Of a stretch of 15,103 nt of DNA, positions 7,334 to 13,601 are shown piece after piece (within the stretch, counting starts at the first letter, position 1; each line of letters opens with the position of its first letter). A program made the translations under genes and the position numbers. Origin of the DNA: Gammaproteobacteria bacterium. GTDB taxonomy: Bacteria; Pseudomonadota; Gammaproteobacteria; Acidiferrobacterales; SZUA-150. The DNA lies in the NCBI GenBank assembly GCA_029880755.1, contig JAOUNW010000039.1, forward strand, positions 1 to 15,103. The letters are read 5' to 3'. The notes under the pieces are model-generated. The model had not been told where the DNA came from and made no database searches. It was given only the letters and a program-made list of their open reading frames with translations.

Positions 7334-8046
7334 GCATCCAGCAATCCCGACCAACACTTTATCTTAGTCTGCCGCACAATTGCAGCTATTTACCCAAACA
7401 AACAGCAACCACGCTGTTTGTCGACCCATCCTATAGTGTTGGCACACAACTTTATCAGGACTTGCTTCTGATAGGCTTTCGCCGCAGCGGTAATCTGGTG
7501 TACCGGCCTCACTGCCAGTTTTGCCGGGAGTGTGTACCGGTACGAATTCCGGTAAACCTGTTTACGCCAAACCGGAGCCAAAAACGAATTGCCAGAACAA
7601 ATCAGGATATTACGGTATTTCCCGCAGAGCCGGTATTTAAGGAAGAACATTTTGAGCTGTATCGGCGTTACCAGGCGCGACGCCACGGAGGCGGAACCAT
7701 GGACGATCCTGACCCGCAAAAGTACATCGATTTTCTTACCAGCAGAACTCTAACAACCAGCTTCTACGAGTTTCGCTGCAACAAACAACTGCTGGCCGTT
7801 GCCGTTACCGACGTGTTACCAGAAAGCCTGTCCGCGGTGTATACATTTTTCGATCCGGGTGAAACTCACAGAGGTCTGGGCGTGTTTGCCATTTTATGGC
7901 AAATAGAACAGTCAAAAAGACTCGGTCTGAACTGGCTTTACCTGGGATACTGGATCAAGGACTGCCAGAAAATGGCGTATAAGGCACACTATAAGCCGCT
8001 GGAGGGCCTGATTGACGGGAGCTGGCAGACGCTTAACCACAAATAA
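7330..8046 (+). CDS. bpt: Aspartate/glutamate leucyltransferase
   Basis: Bpt (also called Ate) adds Leu from Leu-tRNA to N-terminal Asp or Glu, feeding the same ClpS/ClpA degradation route as Aat. The 238-residue length and sequence fit the bacterial ATE family. The N-terminal part has H-N-C-S-Y-L-P at 16-22 and the cysteine cluster C-Q-F-C-R-E-C at 62-68. Cys18, Cys62, Cys65 and Cys68 may bind a metal or cluster, as reported for eukaryotic ATE1; that is inference here. The C-terminal catalytic half includes Y-R-R-Y-Q-A-R-R-H-G-G-G-T-M at 111-124, A-V-Y-T-F-F-D-P at 169-176 and L-Y-L-G-Y-W-I at 203-209. Its ATG overlaps the aat stop by 4 bp. The next gene, infA, is 126 bp further on. Confidence 0.95.
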   Translation: MSIQQSRPTLYLSLPHNCSYLPKQTATTLFVDPSYSVGTQLYQDLLLIGFRRSGNLVYRPHCQFCRECVPVRIPVNLFTPNRSQKRIARTNQDITVFPAEPVFKEEHFELYRRYQARRHGGGTMDDPDPQKYIDFLTSRTLTTSFYEFRCNKQLLAVAVTDVLPESLSAVYTFFDPGETHRGLGVFAILWQIEQSKRLGLNWLYLGYWIKDCQKMAYKAHYKPLEGLIDGSWQTLNHK

Positions 8047-8089
8047 CTCCTGAATACCCATTCTTTAATCAGTTTCCGGCCCATAACGC

Positions 8090-8118
8090 TTTACGCCCAA
8101 AGGCGTATCCGGCATTAT
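8090..8118 (+). promoter_or_regulatory. Possible infA promoter
   Basis: TTTACG (8090-8095) and CATTAT (8113-8118) are spaced by 17 bp and resemble a weak sigma-70 promoter. Another -10-like hexamer, TGTAAT, is at 8147-8152 without a good -35. The region also holds inverted repeats, so the assignment is uncertain. Confidence 0.3.
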
Positions 8119-8123
8119 ACGCC
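8092..8123 (+). repeat. Overlapping inverted repeats upstream of infA
   Basis: TACGCC (8092-8097) can pair with GGCGTA (8102-8107) across a 4-nt loop. The same central segment, GGCGTAT (8102-8108), can instead pair with ATACGCC (8117-8123) across an 8-nt loop. The two hairpins exclude each other. Neither is followed by a T-run, so neither looks like an intrinsic terminator. Confidence 0.55.
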
Positions 8124-8172
8124 GCGGATTTAGCAGCTATTCTGTATGTAATTAAACGTTCAAGAGGTAAAT

Positions 8173-8391
8173 GTGGCAAAAGAAGAAAGTATTGAAATGG
8201 AAGGCACCGTCGTCGAGACGCTTCCTAATACCCTGTTTCGGGTAGAACTGGATAACGGGCATGTCGTCACAGCCCATATTTCAGGGAAAATGCGCAAACA
8301 TTACATTCGCATTCTGACAGGGGACAAAGTGACTGTACAACTTACGCCTTACGACCTGACCAAAGGCCGAATCGTTTTCCGCGCCCGCTGA
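8173..8391 (+). CDS. infA: Translation initiation factor IF-1
   Basis: IF-1 binds the ribosomal A site on the 30S subunit and supports start-codon selection with IF-2 and IF-3. The 72-residue product is a single S1-like OB-fold and matches E. coli IF-1 almost throughout: M-A-K-E-E-S-I-E-M-E-G-T at the start, then F-R-V-E-L-D-N-G-H, H-I-S-G-K-M-R-K-H-Y-I-R-I and L-T-K-G-R-I-V-F-R. The start is GTG at 8173, required to give the conserved M-A-K-E-E. A Shine-Dalgarno GAGGT lies at 8164-8168. An out-of-frame ATG at 8171 overlaps the GTG. The gene sits between bpt and the convergent clpA, as in Pseudomonas. Confidence 0.97.
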   Translation: MAKEESIEMEGTVVETLPNTLFRVELDNGHVVTAHISGKMRKHYIRILTGDKVTVQLTPYDLTKGRIVFRAR

Positions 8392-8420
8392 TCACTACTC
8401 AATTAGAATTTAGAATGCCG

Positions 8421-8471
8421 ATCGATGCCTTGATCCGGTGGAATTCCGAATTAACCAAACCAGGCATCGAT
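8421..8471. repeat. Inverted repeat between convergent infA and clpA (possible shared 3' structure)
   Basis: ATCGATGCCT (8421-8430) and AGGCATCGAT (8462-8471) are perfect 10-bp inverted arms with a 31-nt loop. The loop contains a smaller pairing, AATT-CCG-AATT at 8442-8452. The gene-free gap is only 109 bp, so this stem would sit in the 3' end of both the infA and the clpA transcripts. No T-run follows either arm, so an intrinsic terminator is not shown. Confidence 0.55.
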
Positions 8472-8500
8472 GATGATTTGAGTGTTCCTTATTGAAACAA

Positions 8501-10762
8501 CTAACAGCTTACTGCTTCAGGAATTTCAAATACCAGGTCACCATTCTCAAACGATATCACCACGTGACCCCCTGATTTCAGGCGCCCAAACAGAATTTCT
8601 TCCGCCAGCGATTTCTTTATTTTCTCCTGAATCAACCTTGCCATAGGCCGGGCACCCATAGCCGCGTCATAACCGTTCTCCGCCAACCACTGTCGCGCAC
8701 TAGGCTCCAGTTCAATGGTGACATGCTTATCGGAAAGCTGCTCTTCCAGTTCCAGTACAAATTTATCCACAACATGGCCGATAGTTTTTTCATCCAATGC
8801 ATGGAAACGGATAATCGCATCCAGTCTGTTGCGGAATTCGGGCGAGAAAAACTTCTTGATATCTTCCATGTCATCGGCGCTATGGTCCTGCTTGGTAAAG
8901 CCCATCGATGAACGACCCATGCGCTCCGCACCGGCATTGGTCGTCATAACGACAATAACATTTCGAAAATCCGCCTTGCGGCCGTTATTATCGGTTAATG
9001 TGCCATGATCCATCACTTGCAGCAGCAAGTTAAAAACATCCGGGTGCGCTTTTTCGATTTCATCCAGCAACAGCACTGAGTGTGGATTCTTCGAAATAGC
9101 GTCGGTTAACAAACCGCCCTGGTCAAATCCGACATAACCCGGAGGGGCGCCTATCAGCCTGGAGACTGTGTGACGTTCCATATACTCAGACATATCAAAA
9201 CGGATGAGCTCAATACCGAGAATCAGCGCCAGCTGACGGGTCACTTCGGTTTTACCGACACCCGTAGGACCTGAGAACAGATAGGATCCAATGGGCTTAT
9301 CAAGACTTCGCAATCCTGATCGTGCCAGCTTGATAGAAGTTGCCAGCGCACTAATAGCTTCATCCTGACCAAAAACAACCATCTTCAGGTCACGCTCAAG
9401 AGTCTTAAGTGCCGCAAGATCAGATTTAGAAACTGACTTGGCCGGTATGCGCGCCATTTTTGCCACAATATTCTCGATTTCTGTAACACCGATAGTCTTT
9501 TTACGACGTGACTGTGGCAGCAAATGCATGCTTGCGCCAGCCTCGTCAATAACATCGATCGCCTTGTCGGGTAAAAAACGGTCATTGATATAGCGACTCG
9601 ACAACTCAACGGCGGAACGTAAAGACTGCAGCGTATATTTAACTTTGTGATGCTCTTCGAACTTGGACTTCAATCCCCGCAAGATTTCCACCGCCTCCTC
9701 GACAGTAGGCTCGATCACATCGATTTTCTGGAACCGGCGTGACAATGCTCGATCCTTTTCAAAGATGCCGCGATACTCATGATAGGTGGTAGAGCCAATA
9801 CACTTTAACTCACCGCTTCCCAGAACGGGCTTCAGAAGATTGGATGCATCCAGCGCGCCGCCTGAAGCAGCGCCGGCACCAATGATGGTATGAATCTCAT
9901 CAATAAACAGTACGGCATGCTCCTGCTTCTTCATGTGGTGCAGCACCGCCTTTAAACGCTTCTCAAAATCGCCGCGGTATTTGGTGCCGGCCAGCAAGGC
10001 GCCCATGTCCAGTGAATAAATAACACACTCCTTTAATACTTCCGGTACCTCGCCTTCAACAATACGCTTCGCTAATCCCTCGGCTAATGCGGTTTTGCCT
10101 ACGCCGGCCTCTCCCACATACAAGGGATTATTTTTACGACGGCGGCAAAGTATCTGGATGGTTCTCTCCAGTTCATGATCGCGACCGATAAGGGGATCAA
10201 TCTTGCCATCCAGTGCATATTCATTCAGGTTACGGGTAAAAACGTCCAGTGGACTGCGCTCCGGCGAGGAGGTGGTCTCCTCCGCCTCTTCAGGAGCCGG
10301 TAATTCGGACTGGTGATTGTTGTCGCCAGGCATTTTGGATATGCCATGGGAAATAAAATTCACAACATCAAAACGAGTGATGTTTTGTTTGTGCAAAAAA
10401 TACACTGCATGGGATTCTTTCTCGGCAAAAATGGCCACGAGAACATTGGCACCTGTAACTTCTTTCTTGCCGGCGCCTTGCACATGCAAAACGGCTCGCT
10501 GAATCACTCGCTGGAATCCAAGAGTCGGTTGGGTATCGCTGTCGTTGGTTTCCGGCAGCTTCGGTACGTTCTCTTCCAGAAATTCCTGGATATTCTTTCG
10601 TAAGTCTTCAACATTACCACCGCATGCGGTCAACACACGGACTGCTGTTGAATTATCAAGCAGGGCCGCGAGCAAATGCTCGACTGTAATGTATTCGTGC
10701 CGTTTTTCCCGTGCCGACTGGAAAGCAGCATTTAGTGAGAACTCCAGCTCCTGCGATAACAT
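8501..10762 (-). CDS. clpA: ATP-dependent Clp protease, ATP-binding subunit ClpA
   Basis: ClpA is the AAA+ unfoldase that docks on ClpP and receives N-degron substrates from ClpS. The 753 residues match E. coli ClpA (758). The N-domain (about 1-145) binds ClpS. AAA module D1 has Walker A G-E-A-G-V-G-K-T at 217-224 and Walker B V-L-F-I-D-E at 284-289. Module D2 has Walker A G-P-T-G-V-G-K-T at 498-505, Walker B V-L-L-L-D-E at 563-568, and a pore-loop segment G-Y-V-G at 542-545. The ClpP-docking tripeptide is M-G-F at 620-622 rather than I-G-L or I-G-F. G-A-R-P-M-A-R at 703-709 is the sensor-2 signature. GGAGGG lies 6 bp before the ATG. It is 85 bp downstream of clpS and could be co-transcribed or have its own weak promoter in that gap. 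Confidence 0.97.
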   Translation of the reverse strand: MLSQELEFSLNAAFQSAREKRHEYITVEHLLAALLDNSTAVRVLTACGGNVEDLRKNIQEFLEENVPKLPETNDSDTQPTLGFQRVIQRAVLHVQGAGKKEVTGANVLVAIFAEKESHAVYFLHKQNITRFDVVNFISHGISKMPGDNNHQSELPAPEEAEETTSSPERSPLDVFTRNLNEYALDGKIDPLIGRDHELERTIQILCRRRKNNPLYVGEAGVGKTALAEGLAKRIVEGEVPEVLKECVIYSLDMGALLAGTKYRGDFEKRLKAVLHHMKKQEHAVLFIDEIHTIIGAGAASGGALDASNLLKPVLGSGELKCIGSTTYHEYRGIFEKDRALSRRFQKIDVIEPTVEEAVEILRGLKSKFEEHHKVKYTLQSLRSAVELSSRYINDRFLPDKAIDVIDEAGASMHLLPQSRRKKTIGVTEIENIVAKMARIPAKSVSKSDLAALKTLERDLKMVVFGQDEAISALATSIKLARSGLRSLDKPIGSYLFSGPTGVGKTEVTRQLALILGIELIRFDMSEYMERHTVSRLIGAPPGYVGFDQGGLLTDAISKNPHSVLLLDEIEKAHPDVFNLLLQVMDHGTLTDNNGRKADFRNVIVVMTTNAGAERMGRSSMGFTKQDHSADDMEDIKKFFSPEFRNRLDAIIRFHALDEKTIGHVVDKFVLELEEQLSDKHVTIELEPSARQWLAENGYDAAMGARPMARLIQEKIKKSLAEEILFGRLKSGGHVVISFENGDLVFEIPEAVSC

Positions 10763-10847
10763 TAGAAACCCTCCAAACAGGTTACAGGCATTAACATGAA
10801 CAATCTAAACTAAACCAACCTCTCTCATATTTCTTATAGTGCAAGAA

Positions 10848-11165
10848 TCAGTCAGGTTCCATAGCGCATTGCAAAGGCTGCTCATTATCTTCAGCAAAGC
10901 TCATTACCTGCTGAACCTTGGTCTCGGCAACCTCTCGGGTATATACCCCGCATACTCCGCGACCCCGGGTATGCACATGCAGCATAATCTGTGTCGCCTG
11001 CTCACGACTTTTATGAAAAAACCGTTCCAAAACAATGACAACAAATTCCATCGTCGTATAGTCATCGTTTAACAGTATGACCTTATAAAGCGGCGGCCGC
11101 TTAAGTTGCGGCTTAGCCTCCTGTACGACGAGATCATCGGAATGCTGTGGTATCTTGTCGCTCAT
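10848..11165 (-). CDS. clpS: ATP-dependent Clp protease adaptor ClpS
   Basis: ClpS is the N-recognin that captures proteins with N-terminal Leu, Phe, Tyr or Trp and hands them to ClpA. The product is 105 residues, like E. coli ClpS (106). A flexible N-terminal extension of about 25 residues is followed by the core. The residues that hold the substrate alpha-amino group are present as N-D-D at 33-35 and His65 (E. coli His66). Met39 matches the gatekeeper Met40, which limits binding of beta-branched side chains. H-T-R-G-R-G-V-C-G-V-Y and E-V-A-E-T-K-V follow, as in the family. Purine-rich AGAGATAGGGAG precedes the ATG. It diverges from cspD and precedes clpA, the classical arrangement. Confidence 0.96.
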   Translation of the reverse strand: MSDKIPQHSDDLVVQEAKPQLKRPPLYKVILLNDDYTTMEFVVIVLERFFHKSREQATQIMLHVHTRGRGVCGVYTREVAETKVQQVMSFAEDNEQPLQCAMEPD

Positions 11166-11319
11166 ACTCCCTATCTCTTTTTAGCGTAGACCATTTTTAA
11201 CCCGTCAGAAGATAGTAGAGATTGTGCGGTTAGTAGGGAAATTTTCAACCCTTTAAATACTATTTCCTCTATTTTCCACTGACTTACCCCCCCTTTCACA
11301 TCAAATAACATGCAAAAAC

Positions 11320-11349
11320 TTGACTTCCCAAAAAAAACAGTAAGATAAT
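11320..11349 (+). promoter_or_regulatory. Predicted sigma-70 promoter of cspD
   Basis: TTGACT (11320-11325) and GATAAT (11344-11349) each match 5 of 6 consensus bases and are 18 bp apart. The spacer contains a run of eight A (11330-11337). Transcription would begin near 11356 and give a leader of about 90 nt. This is the best promoter match in the window. Confidence 0.65.
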
Positions 11350-11354
11350 GATTT

Positions 11355-11387
11355 CTGCAGCTTCCAGGAGGGTGGGAACTGCGGCAG
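11355..11387 (+). promoter_or_regulatory. Stem-loop in the cspD 5' leader
   Basis: CTG/CAG (11355-57 with 11385-87), CAG/CTG (11358-60 with 11379-81) and TTCC/GGAA (11362-65 with 11375-78) form a bulged stem. Its 9-nt loop, AGGAGGGTG, is Shine-Dalgarno-like. A second SD-like AGGAGA is at 11421-11426, and the site serving cspD is GGGGAG at 11434-11439. A six-codon ORF starts at 11409. The leader could be regulatory, as in other cold-shock genes, but this rests on hand folding. Confidence 0.45.
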
Positions 11388-11445
11388 ATCCCTACGGCGA
11401 ACTGCATTATGTCGAGCACTAGGAGATAAGTACGGGGAGAACAGA

Positions 11446-11670
11446 ATGCCAAATGGTGTAGTAAAGTGGTTTAGCAATAACAAGGGTTATGGCTTCATTT
11501 CTCCGGCTGAAGGAGGCACAGATGTATTTGCCCACTTCACCGCTATTGAGATGGAAGGTTATAAAACCCTGAAACAGGGGCAGGAAGTAGAATATGAGGT
11601 AAAAGAAGGTCCTAAAGGCCCACAAGCACTCAATATTCACGCGACTTCCAGCAACTCTACCAGTTCTTAA
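11446..11670 (+). CDS. cspD: Cold-shock domain protein CspD
   Basis: This 74-residue protein is one cold-shock domain, an OB-fold that binds single-stranded nucleic acid. RNP1 is K-G-Y-G-F-I at 13-18 and RNP2 is D-V-F-A-H-F at 26-31. The segment after it, I-E-M-E-G-Y-K-T-L-K-Q-G-Q, is closer to CspD than to CspA. E. coli CspD inhibits DNA replication in stationary phase and is degraded by Lon. The same role is likely but not shown here. The short Ser/Asn/Thr-rich tail differs from the E. coli tail. GGGGAG is placed 6 bp before the ATG. It diverges from clpS, as in enterics and Pseudomonas, and a rho-independent terminator follows. Confidence 0.92.
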   Translation: MPNGVVKWFSNNKGYGFISPAEGGTDVFAHFTAIEMEGYKTLKQGQEVEYEVKEGPKGPQALNIHATSSNSTSS

Positions 11671-11722
11671 AAGAGCGATCGCCTGACTCAGGGGTATTCC
11701 TTGGGGTTTTAGCGAGAAAGTC

Positions 11723-11752
11723 AAACCTGGCTGCGGTAAGCGCCAGGTTTTT
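11723..11752 (+). terminator. Rho-independent terminator after cspD
   Basis: AAACCTGGC (11723-11731) and GCCAGGTTT (11742-11750) form a perfect 9-bp stem with a 10-nt loop, ending in a run of five T (11748-11752). It lies 53 bp after the cspD stop and 11 bp before the icd stop on the other strand. On the minus strand the stem is followed by only a short T-run, so it may also end icd transcripts, less efficiently. Confidence 0.82.
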
Positions 11753-11762
11753 GTCGTGCCTT

Positions 11763-13025
11763 TTAGCTCTGAAGATGCTGAATAACTGCCTCACCAAATT
11801 GGGAACAGCTTAAGCGAGTAGCGCCCTGCATCAGACGCTCCAGGTCATAGGTCACTGTCTTGGCCTGAATCGCGCCTTCCATGCCCGTAATAATCAGGTC
11901 AGCCGCCTCCGTCCAGCCCATGTGACGTAACATCATCTCTGCTGACAAAATCAGCGATCCCGGATTAACCTGGTCTTTGCCGGCATATTTCGGGGCAGTA
12001 CCGTGGGTGGCCTCAAACATAGCGACGCTATCGGACAAATTGGCTCCCGGGGCGATACCGATACCACCCACCTGGGCAGCCAAAGCATCTGAGATATAGT
12101 CGCCATTGAGATTTAATGTAGCGATGACACTGTACTCCTCCGGGCGCAATAGAATTTGCTGCAAAAAGGCATCCGCGATCACGTCCTTAATAACGATCTC
12201 GGCACCGGTATCGGGGTGCGGCAATCGGCACCACGGGCCAGCATCAATTTCCTGAGCACCGAATTCCCGCTTGGCCAGATCATAACCCCAGTTTTTGAAC
12301 CCCCCTTCGGTAAATTTCATGATATTGCCCTTATGGACCAGGGTTACCGAAGACCGATGATTGTCGATGGCATACTGGATAGCCTTGCGCACCAGGCGCT
12401 CCGTGCCCTCCCGGGAAACAGGCTTGATACCTATACCGGAAGTCTCCGGAAAGCGTATTTTGGTGACTCCCATTTCCTTCTCAAGAAAGGCAATGACCTT
12501 CTTGGCTTCGGGGGTACCGGCTGCCCACTCGATCCCGGCATAAATGTCCTCAGAATTTTCCCGAAAAATAACCATATCGGTTTTTTCCGGCGCCTTTACT
12601 GGACTGGGAGTACCGGTAAAATAACGTACCGGCCGCAAACACACATACAGATCCAGATCCTGGCGCAGTGCAACGTTTAGCGACCGAATGCCGCCACCCA
12701 CAGGCGTGGTCAACGGGCCCTTGATGGCGATCACGTAATCCTTTATAGCTGCCAGTGTTTCTGCCGGCAGCCAGGCATCACTACCGTAGGTGGCAACCGC
12801 CTTTTCCCCGGCAAAAATCTCCATCCAGGCGATACGGCGGCTGGCACCATAGGCCTTTTCCACTGCCGCATCCACTACCTTACGCATCACCGGAGTGATA
12901 TCAATGCCGATTCCGTCCCCTTCGATATAGGCGATAATGGGCTGATCCGGCACATTAAGAGAATTATCCGGATTCACTGAAATGCACTGGCCGTCTTGAG
13001 GAACTGTTATTTTTGAATCTGACAT
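11763..13025 (-). CDS. icd: NADP-dependent isocitrate dehydrogenase
   Basis: Icd oxidatively decarboxylates isocitrate to 2-oxoglutarate in the TCA cycle, reducing NADP+. The 420 residues are close to E. coli Icd (416) along the full length. Substrate residues are visible in G-G-I-R-S-L-N-V-A-L-R at 111-121, with Ser115 equivalent to the AceK phosphorylation site Ser113, and Arg121, Arg131 and Arg155 following. NADP+ preference is read from Lys346 and Tyr347 (T-A-P-K-Y) and from Tyr393 and Arg397 (T-Y-D-L-E-R). AGGGTGA precedes the ATG at 13025. A -10-like TAGAAT at 13065-13070 (minus strand) has only a poor -35, with seven G in the spacer. It diverges from nudJ. The product links to PII sensing by GlnB. 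Confidence 0.97.
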   Translation of the reverse strand: MSDSKITVPQDGQCISVNPDNSLNVPDQPIIAYIEGDGIGIDITPVMRKVVDAAVEKAYGASRRIAWMEIFAGEKAVATYGSDAWLPAETLAAIKDYVIAIKGPLTTPVGGGIRSLNVALRQDLDLYVCLRPVRYFTGTPSPVKAPEKTDMVIFRENSEDIYAGIEWAAGTPEAKKVIAFLEKEMGVTKIRFPETSGIGIKPVSREGTERLVRKAIQYAIDNHRSSVTLVHKGNIMKFTEGGFKNWGYDLAKREFGAQEIDAGPWCRLPHPDTGAEIVIKDVIADAFLQQILLRPEEYSVIATLNLNGDYISDALAAQVGGIGIAPGANLSDSVAMFEATHGTAPKYAGKDQVNPGSLILSAEMMLRHMGWTEAADLIITGMEGAIQAKTVTYDLERLMQGATRLSCSQFGEAVIQHLQS

Positions 13026-13154
13026 GACTTCACCCTATTGCGTGGACTGGAAAAACAGGCGCGGATTCTACACTGGCTGCCCCCCCACGAAAACGCTTTA
13101 TCTGCAAAAGCAGGCACATGCAGGCCCCGGCCAAGTTTGATATGTTGGCGATCT

Positions 13155-13601
13155 ATGGTCTGGAAACCTCATGTTACCGTCGCGGCCGTTATCGAAGATA
13201 ACGGCCGATTCCTGTTGGTTGAGGAAAACAGCGATGGTGAAAACGTCTTCAATCAACCTGCCGGCCACCTGGAGCAGGGGGAAAACCTGACCCAGGCCGT
13301 CATTCGCGAAACTCTGGAAGAAACCGCCTGGAAATTCCTGCCCAAGGCGCTCATCGGTATTTACCGTTGGCCCCACCCTCTGAAATCAATTACCTATATA
13401 CGGTTTGCCTTTACCGGTGAATTGCTGGAGCGGGAACAGGATCGACTCTTAGATGATGGTATTATCCGGACTGTCTGGATGACCCCGGACGAAATTCGGG
13501 CCTGTCAATCCATGCACCGCAGCCCACAGGTTATGCAATGTGTAGATGATTACCTGGCAGGTCAGCGCGCACCCCTGTCTATCCTGAAAGAATTATCGTA
13601 A
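13155..13601 (+). CDS. nudJ: NudJ-type Nudix phosphatase
   Basis: NudJ hydrolyses nucleotide di- and triphosphates and, in E. coli, hydroxymethyl-pyrimidine pyrophosphate. From ATG 13155 the product is 148 residues, like E. coli NudJ (153), and starts with the conserved K-P-H-V-T-V-A. The frame is open back to 13038, but the extra segment lies in the icd promoter region and has no family likeness. The Nudix box begins at G-H-L-E-Q-G-E and ends R-E-T-L-E-E-T-A-W. The metal-binding Glu residues are kept, but the usual Gly near the end is Ala. No clear Shine-Dalgarno is seen. The stop codon directly abuts the mnmA start, so translation is probably coupled. The nudJ-mnmA pair is conserved in Gammaproteobacteria. 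Confidence 0.9.
   Translation: MVWKPHVTVAAVIEDNGRFLLVEENSDGENVFNQPAGHLEQGENLTQAVIRETLEETAWKFLPKALIGIYRWPHPLKSITYIRFAFTGELLEREQDRLLDDGIIRTVWMTPDEIRACQSMHRSPQVMQCVDDYLAGQRAPLSILKELS

Noticed and set aside
11409..11429. Six-codon ORF in the cspD leader as a gene
   Set aside because: It is too short and lacks a Shine-Dalgarno at proper spacing; it is kept only as a remark on the leader.
11675..11692. GCGATCGC next to the palindrome CCTGACTCAGG after cspD as an operator or terminator
   Set aside because: The stem is only 4-5 bp with a tiny loop, and a clear terminator follows 30 bp later; chance is the simpler reading.
13038..13154. In-frame 5' extension of nudJ
   Set aside because: The segment covers the icd control region and shows no Nudix likeness; ATG 13155 gives the conserved K-P-H-V-T-V start.
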